Under the pieces are notes generated by a model. That model searched no databases. It saw only the letters and a program-made list of their open reading frames with translations, and was not told where the DNA came from. DNA of 17,480 bases, from assembly GCA_025929595.1 (NCBI GenBank), contig JAICQA010000019.1, positions 1 to 17,480 on the forward strand, in the 5' to 3' direction. The stretch is from Xanthobacteraceae bacterium (GTDB lineage Bacteria > Pseudomonadota > Alphaproteobacteria > Rhizobiales > Xanthobacteraceae). Numbering within the stretch: position 1 is the stretch's first letter; every line of letters begins with the position of its first letter. Shown here in pieces: positions 13,696-17,480 of the stretch. Position numbers and translations under genes: made by a program.

Positions 13696-14784
13696 CTATT
13701 CCGGGAAGACGTAAGTGACATGCCCCATCTTGCGGCCGGGGCGCGCTTCGCCCTTGCCGTAGATGTGCAGGCAGGCGCCGGGCTCGGCGAGATATTTCCG
13801 CCAGTCGTTCACTTCATCGCCGATCAGATTGACCATCTCGACGCGGCCGAGGCGGCGGGGCTTTGCGAGCGGCCAGCCCGCGACGGCGCGAATGTGCTGC
13901 TCGAACTGGCTCGCGGTGGCGCCGTCGATGGTCCAGTGACCGGAATTATGCACGCGCGGCGCGATCTCGTTCACGAGCAGGCGCAGCTTGCCGCCGTCGT
14001 CGACCACGAACATCTCGACCGCGAGCACGCCGATATAGTCGAGGGCGGCCGCGATCTTGCCCGCGGTCACGCCGGCCTGGCCCGCCAGCGCGCCGGGGAT
14101 CTGCGCCGGAACGCGTGTGCGATGAAGGATGTGGTCGCGGTGCAAGTTCTCGGCGGGCTCGAAGGCGACGACCTCGCCCGCGGCGTTGCGCGCGGCGACG
14201 ACCGAGACTTCGCCCTCGAAGCGGACGAATTGCTCGAGGATCGCGGGCGCGCGGCCGATCGCGTCCCATGCTTCTGCCGTGTCCGTCGGAGTCTTGATGG
14301 AAGCCTGGCCCTTGCCGTCATAACCCATGCGGCGCGTCTTCAGGATTGACGGAGTGCCGAGCGTGGAAACTGCGGTCTGCAATCCTTCGAGCGAATCGAC
14401 CGCGACGAAACCCGCCGTGCCGATGCCGAGTTTGGTCACGAACTCTTTCTCGGTCAGCCGATCCTGCACGATTTCCAGCGCGTCGGGATTCGGCAAGACA
14501 GGCTTACGCGAACGCAGAAATTTTGCGGTTGCGGCCGGGATGTTCTCGAATTCATAGGTGACGACGTTCACGGCGTCGGCGAAGCGCGCGAGCGCCGCTT
14601 CGTCTTCATACGGCGCGCAGGTCTTGTCGCGCACGACGTCGAAGGCGCAGGAATGGCTTTCCGGCGCATAGATATGACAGTTCAATCCAAGCTCTGCCGC
14701 CGCGAGCGCGAGCATGCGGCCGAGCTGTCCGCCGCCGAGAACGCCGACGGTGTCGCCGGGCTTTAAAACCGGGAGCGCGGTCAT
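13696..14784 (-). CDS. purK: 5-(carboxyamino)imidazole ribonucleotide synthase
   Basis: This enzyme (362 aa) is the ATP-grasp enzyme that carboxylates AIR to N5-CAIR with ATP and bicarbonate in de novo purine synthesis. The N-terminal nucleotide loop GGGQLGRML (17-25), the stretch 'VVTYEFENIP', the ATP-grasp core 'ILKTRRMGYDGKGQ', 'EQFVRFEGEVSVVAARN' and the metal-binding 'LLVNEIAPRVHNSGHWTIDG' are all present in family order. The length is normal. The ATG at 14784 overlaps the purE stop by four bases (ATGA), so the two are coupled, and the products act in consecutive steps. The gene ends eight bases from the convergent regulator gene. Confidence 0.97.
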   Translation of the reverse strand: MTALPVLKPGDTVGVLGGGQLGRMLALAAAELGLNCHIYAPESHSCAFDVVRDKTCAPYEDEAALARFADAVNVVTYEFENIPAATAKFLRSRKPVLPNPDALEIVQDRLTEKEFVTKLGIGTAGFVAVDSLEGLQTAVSTLGTPSILKTRRMGYDGKGQASIKTPTDTAEAWDAIGRAPAILEQFVRFEGEVSVVAARNAAGEVVAFEPAENLHRDHILHRTRVPAQIPGALAGQAGVTAGKIAAALDYIGVLAVEMFVVDDGGKLRLLVNEIAPRVHNSGHWTIDGATASQFEQHIRAVAGWPLAKPRRLGRVEMVNLIGDEVNDWRKYLAEPGACLHIYGKGEARPGRKMGHVTYVFPE

Positions 14785-15269
14785 TGAGGACGCAGCTTGA
14801 CGGCTCGCGTCTGCTTCGCGCGCCAGGCATCGAGGCGCTTGGCGAGCGCCTTGTCTTCGAGCGCCAGCACGGCGGCGGCAAGGAGAGCCGCGTTCACCGC
14901 GCCCGCTTCGCCGATCGCAAGCGTGCCGACAGGGATGCCCGCCGGCATCTGCGCGATCGACAGAAACGAATCGACGCCTTTCAGCGCCTTTGACTTCACC
15001 GGCACGCCGAAGACCGGGAGGGAGGTCAGCGAGGCGGTCATGCCCGGCAGATGCGCGGCGCCGCCCGCGCCCGCGATCACCACCTTGAAGCCTTCGGCGC
15101 GCGCGCCCGTGGCGAATTTATAAAGCCGGTCGGGCGTGCGGTGCGCGGAGACCACGCGCGCATCGAAGCCGACGCCGAGCGCCTTGAGCGTCTCGGCGGC
15201 ATGGCGCATGGTCGCCCAGTCGGACTTGCTGCCCATGATAATGGCGACGGGTCGCTTTCCGGCGGGCAT
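14781..15269 (-). CDS. purE: N5-carboxyaminoimidazole ribonucleotide mutase
   Basis: This is the class I PurE (162 aa), which moves the carboxyl group of N5-CAIR to give CAIR in purine synthesis, using the product of PurK. Family motifs are GSKSDW (13-18), 'SAHRTPDRLYKF' (41-52) with the catalytic His43, and 'AGAGGAAHLPGMTAS' (66-80). The presence of purK fits a class I enzyme. The ATG at 15269 has AGGA upstream at good spacing. A near-consensus sigma-70 promoter lies about 50-80 bases upstream and should drive purE-purK. Confidence 0.97.
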   Translation of the reverse strand: MPAGKRPVAIIMGSKSDWATMRHAAETLKALGVGFDARVVSAHRTPDRLYKFATGARAEGFKVVIAGAGGAAHLPGMTASLTSLPVFGVPVKSKALKGVDSFLSIAQMPAGIPVGTLAIGEAGAVNAALLAAAVLALEDKALAKRLDAWRAKQTRAVKLRPQ

Positions 15270-15322
15270 CTTGATCCTGTCTCCAGGCTTTTGAGCGAGC
15301 CTGTGGCGCGGGAAAGCGCGCG

Positions 15323-15350
15323 ATTATAGGAATGGGTTCGGGGCTGGCAA
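15323..15350 (-). promoter_or_regulatory. Sigma-70-type promoter of purEK
   Basis: On the - strand a -35 box TTGCCA (15350-15345) and a perfect -10 box TATAAT (15328-15323) are separated by 16 bases. Transcription would start near 15316, giving a 5' leader of about 46 bases before purE. No purine-riboswitch-like structure was recognised in the short leader. The site also lies upstream of the divergent diguanylate cyclase gene, whose ATG is at 15383. Confidence 0.75.
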
Positions 15351-15382
15351 GCGGCAGAGCCGCTTAAGGTGAAGGGGCGGGC

Positions 15383-16069
15383 ATGGCCGCAAGGCCTTCG
15401 GGGACTCCGAAAAAGCGGACGGCGGGACGGGCGGCACTGCGCGACGGCACGCAGCGTCAGCGGCCGAAACAGGCCGCGTCAAAGCCCCGCACGCCGAAGC
15501 GTTCGGCTGCGATGCAGCTTGCGGCGGAAGTCGACCGGCTCAAGGCCGATCTCGCCGCGGCGCGCACCCGCTTGGCCGAGCTTGAAACGCGCGTCGACGA
15601 GGACCCGCTCACCGGCCTGCGCAATCGTCACGGCTTCGAGCGCGCACTCGAGCAGGCGCTTGCGTATGTACGCCGCTACAAGACGCCGGCCGCGTTGCTC
15701 TATGTCGATCTGGACCGCTTCAAGCCGATCAACGACAGGCATGGTCACGCGGCGGGCGACTGGGTGCTCGGTCGCGTGGCGCGGCTGATCGCGGGGCATG
15801 TGCGTGCGTCCGACGTCGCCGCGCGGATCGGCGGAGATGAACTGGCGGTCATTCTCTGGAACGTGGGCGTGGAGCAGGCGGTGGAGAAAGCGCGCTCGCT
15901 GGAGACGATGATCGAAAACGAGTCGTTCGACTATAAGAACATGAAATTGTCGATCGGGCTTTCGGCGGGGGTCGCGATCCTTGCAGCCGACGATACGGTC
16001 GCAAGCGCGCTGGCGCGCGCGGACGCGGCGATGTATGCGCGGAAGCGCAGCCGGAAAGATCACAGCTAG
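15383..16069 (+). CDS. Soluble GGDEF-domain diguanylate cyclase
   Basis: This probable diguanylate cyclase (228 aa) makes the second messenger c-di-GMP from two GTP. The N-terminus (1-43) is rich in Lys, Arg, Pro and Ala and looks disordered. A short coiled coil (about 44-71) precedes the GGDEF domain (about 73-225). Metal and substrate residues are present in 'VDLDRFKPINDRHGH' (108-122). The signature is GGDEL (150-154), with Leu for the usual Phe, a change often tolerated. The inhibitory site R-A-S-D (141-144) sits exactly five residues before it, so product feedback is likely. No signal, membrane helix or sensor domain is visible, so the protein should be cytoplasmic. The ATG at 15383 has AAGGGG upstream. 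The gene is divergent from purE. Confidence 0.92.
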   Translation: MAARPSGTPKKRTAGRAALRDGTQRQRPKQAASKPRTPKRSAAMQLAAEVDRLKADLAAARTRLAELETRVDEDPLTGLRNRHGFERALEQALAYVRRYKTPAALLYVDLDRFKPINDRHGHAAGDWVLGRVARLIAGHVRASDVAARIGGDELAVILWNVGVEQAVEKARSLETMIENESFDYKNMKLSIGLSAGVAILAADDTVASALARADAAMYARKRSRKDHS

Positions 16070-16075
16070 ATCGGA

Positions 16076-16519
16076 TCATCTCCGCAGAAACGGCGCCATG
16101 CCCTCGCGCGCCAGTTCGTCGGCGCGTTCATTCTCCACATGACCGGTGTGGCCGCGCAGCCAGTGCCACTGCACTTTATGAGCGTTGGCCGCCGTTTCCA
16201 GCCGCTGCCACAGCTCCTTGTTCTTGACCGGCTTTTTATCGCGCGTCTTCCAGCCGTTCTTGTTCCAGTTCTTGATCCAGGCCGTGATGCCGCCCTTCAC
16301 ATACTCGCTGTCGGTATAGAGATCGGCGGTCGTGCCGGGCGGCAGCGCCTCGAGCGCTGAAATCGCCGCGAGCAATTCCATGCGGTTGTTGGTGGTCGCG
16401 GGCTCGCCGCCCTTCATCTCGCGCATCTTGCCGTTCTCGCGGATGAGAGCGCCCCAGCCGCCGGGGCCCGGATTGCCGGAGCAGGCGCCGTCGGTCCAGA
16501 TCTCGATCTTGCCGCTCAT
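16076..16519 (-). CDS. rnhA: Ribonuclease HI
   Basis: This enzyme (147 aa) cuts the RNA strand of RNA-DNA hybrids, removing Okazaki primers and R-loops. All catalytic residues sit at the same numbers as in the E. coli enzyme: Asp10 ('WTDGACSGNPG'), Glu48 ('NNRMELL'), Asp70 ('YTDSEYV'), His124 ('LRGHTGH') and Asp134 ('ERADEL'). The basic handle region 'WIKNWNKNGWKTRDKKPVKN' (81-100) is present. The ATG at 16519 overlaps the thrB stop by four bases, so translation is coupled; the pair is common in Hyphomicrobiales. The gene ends six bases from the convergent diguanylate cyclase gene. Confidence 0.98.
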   Translation of the reverse strand: MSGKIEIWTDGACSGNPGPGGWGALIRENGKMREMKGGEPATTNNRMELLAAISALEALPPGTTADLYTDSEYVKGGITAWIKNWNKNGWKTRDKKPVKNKELWQRLETAANAHKVQWHWLRGHTGHVENERADELAREGMAPFLRR

Positions 16520-17480
16520 GCGGCGAGCCCGTAGTCGCGGGCGTGATCGATGCGCTGATGAAAGCGCAGCTTCTTCAGATATTCGAGCGGGTCCTTGGGG
16601 CGGACGAGCGCGCCGGGGGGAACATCGAGCCAGTCGACAAGGCGGGTGAGCAGGAAGCGCAACGCCGCGCCGCGCGCGAGCAGCGGAAGCGCGAGCAACT
16701 CCGCACCCGACATGGGCCGCTTCTCGACATAACCGGACAAGAGCGCCTTGCCTTTGGTTACGTTGTACGAGCCGTCGGGCTCGAAGCACCAGGCGTTCAG
16801 GCAGATGGCGAGGTCGTAGGCGAGGAAGTCGTCGCAGGCAAAATAGAAATCGATCAGGCCCGAGAGTTCTTCGCCGAGGAAGAACACATTGTCGGGGAAA
16901 AGGTCGGCATGAATGACGCCGCGCGGCAGCTCGTCGGGCCAGTGCTTCGACAGGTGAGCAAGTTCGCCCGCGATCAGCGAGGAAAGCCCGGCGGTAACGT
17001 TGTCCGCGCGTGCACCCGCCGCCTGCGCGAGCGCGCGCCAGCCGTTCAGCGCGAGCGCGTTGCCGCGATGCAGCTTGAAATCGCGGCCTGCGATGTGCAG
17101 GCCCGCCATCGCGCGGCCGAGTGCTGCGCAATGACCGACCTGGGGGCGGCGTACGGAAACACCCTCGAGAAAAGTGAAAATCGCCGCCGGGCGGCCGGCC
17201 AGTTCGCCGAGCGCATCGCCCTCGCGGGGTGCGACCGGCTGCGGGCAATTGATGCCGGCGAGTGCGAGATGCTCCATCAGTCCCAGAAAGAAGGGGAGAT
17301 CGGCGCGAGCGACGCGCTTCTCATAGAGCGTGAGGATGTAATGACCGGCGGCTGTGTGAAGCAGGAAGTTCGTATTCTCGACGCCTTCGGCAATGCCCTT
17401 GTAGGACAGCAGCGCGCCAAGGTCGTAGCCGGTGAGAAACGCACCCAGCTCCTCCTCGCCGACATCGGTGTAAACGGCCA
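16516..17480 (-). CDS. thrB: Homoserine kinase, APH-fold type (lacks only the first base)
   Basis: This is a homoserine kinase of the aminoglycoside-phosphotransferase fold, which phosphorylates homoserine in threonine synthesis. The catalytic loop 'VIHADLFPDNVFF' (His191, Asp193, Asn198 in the inferred full-length numbering) and the metal-binding 'LIDFYFACDDFLAYDLAICLN' (Asp211) are clear. The frame runs to the window edge, where the last two bases read as the TG of a codon followed by 'AVYTDVGEEELGAFL', the usual ThrB N-terminus. The start codon therefore most likely begins at the base just outside the window, giving 321 aa, a normal length for this type. The product is distinct from the GHMP-type ThrB of enterobacteria. 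In related genomes ispH usually precedes it; that region is outside the window. Confidence 0.95.
   Translation of the reverse strand, partial: AVYTDVGEEELGAFLTGYDLGALLSYKGIAEGVENTNFLLHTAAGHYILTLYEKRVARADLPFFLGLMEHLALAGINCPQPVAPREGDALGELAGRPAAIFTFLEGVSVRRPQVGHCAALGRAMAGLHIAGRDFKLHRGNALALNGWRALAQAAGARADNVTAGLSSLIAGELAHLSKHWPDELPRGVIHADLFPDNVFFLGEELSGLIDFYFACDDFLAYDLAICLNAWCFEPDGSYNVTKGKALLSGYVEKRPMSGAELLALPLLARGAALRFLLTRLVDWLDVPPGALVRPKDPLEYLKKLRFHQRIDHARDYGLAA

Noticed and set aside
15270..15322. Purine riboswitch in the purE leader
   Set aside because: The leader is only about 46 bases and shows no three-way junction or conserved loop bases of the purine class.

Overview
This window is G+C-rich chromosomal DNA whose gene content and order point to an alphaproteobacterium of the order Hyphomicrobiales (Bradyrhizobium/Xanthobacteraceae-like). 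Three things suggest this: a proton-translocating transhydrogenase split into three genes (pntAA-pntAB-pntB), a thrB-rnhA pair with a 4-base ATGA overlap, and GC-rich palindromic intergenic repeats of the 'CGTCGTCCCGG' kind. The placement is inference from content and style. No rRNA, tRNA, CRISPR array, transposase or phage gene was seen, and the coding density is high.

Layout. (1) Positions 1-3220, + strand: the 3' end of pntAA, then pntAB and pntB, with a three-armed palindromic repeat between pntAB and pntB. A gene for a five-bladed beta-propeller protein follows, overlapping the pntB stop codon by four bases. (2) Positions 3207-5414: an MFS transporter on the - strand, whose 3' end overlaps the propeller gene, and a divergent membrane-anchored alpha/beta hydrolase on the + strand. 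A second, related palindromic repeat follows the hydrolase. (3) Positions 5415-7588, - strand: a TPR lipoprotein, ribosomal protein S21 with a clear intrinsic terminator, and an exported low-complexity protein with a conserved-looking two-cysteine motif. (4) Positions 7807-12780, - strand: a complete branched-chain amino acid-type (HAAT) ABC uptake operon. It runs from a Tat-exported binding protein through LivH and a fused LivM-LivG polypeptide to LivF. A Crp/Fnr-family regulator (12926-13687, +) is divergent from it, and the shared promoter region holds a 14-bp tandem repeat. (5) Positions 13696-15269, - strand: purE-purK behind a near-consensus sigma-70 promoter, divergent from a soluble GGDEF diguanylate cyclase. 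(6) Positions 16076-17480, - strand: thrB-rnhA. The window ends one base short of the apparent thrB start codon.

How the genes work together. The pnt genes form one proton-pumping NADH/NADP+ transhydrogenase. The liv-type genes form one transporter, probably controlled by the adjacent Crp/Fnr protein. PurE and PurK carry out consecutive steps of purine synthesis. The remaining genes look independent. I found no clear undescribed multi-gene system. The best leads are the two branched palindromic repeats, the propeller gene tied to pntB, the operator-like tandem repeat, and the LivM-LivG fusion.
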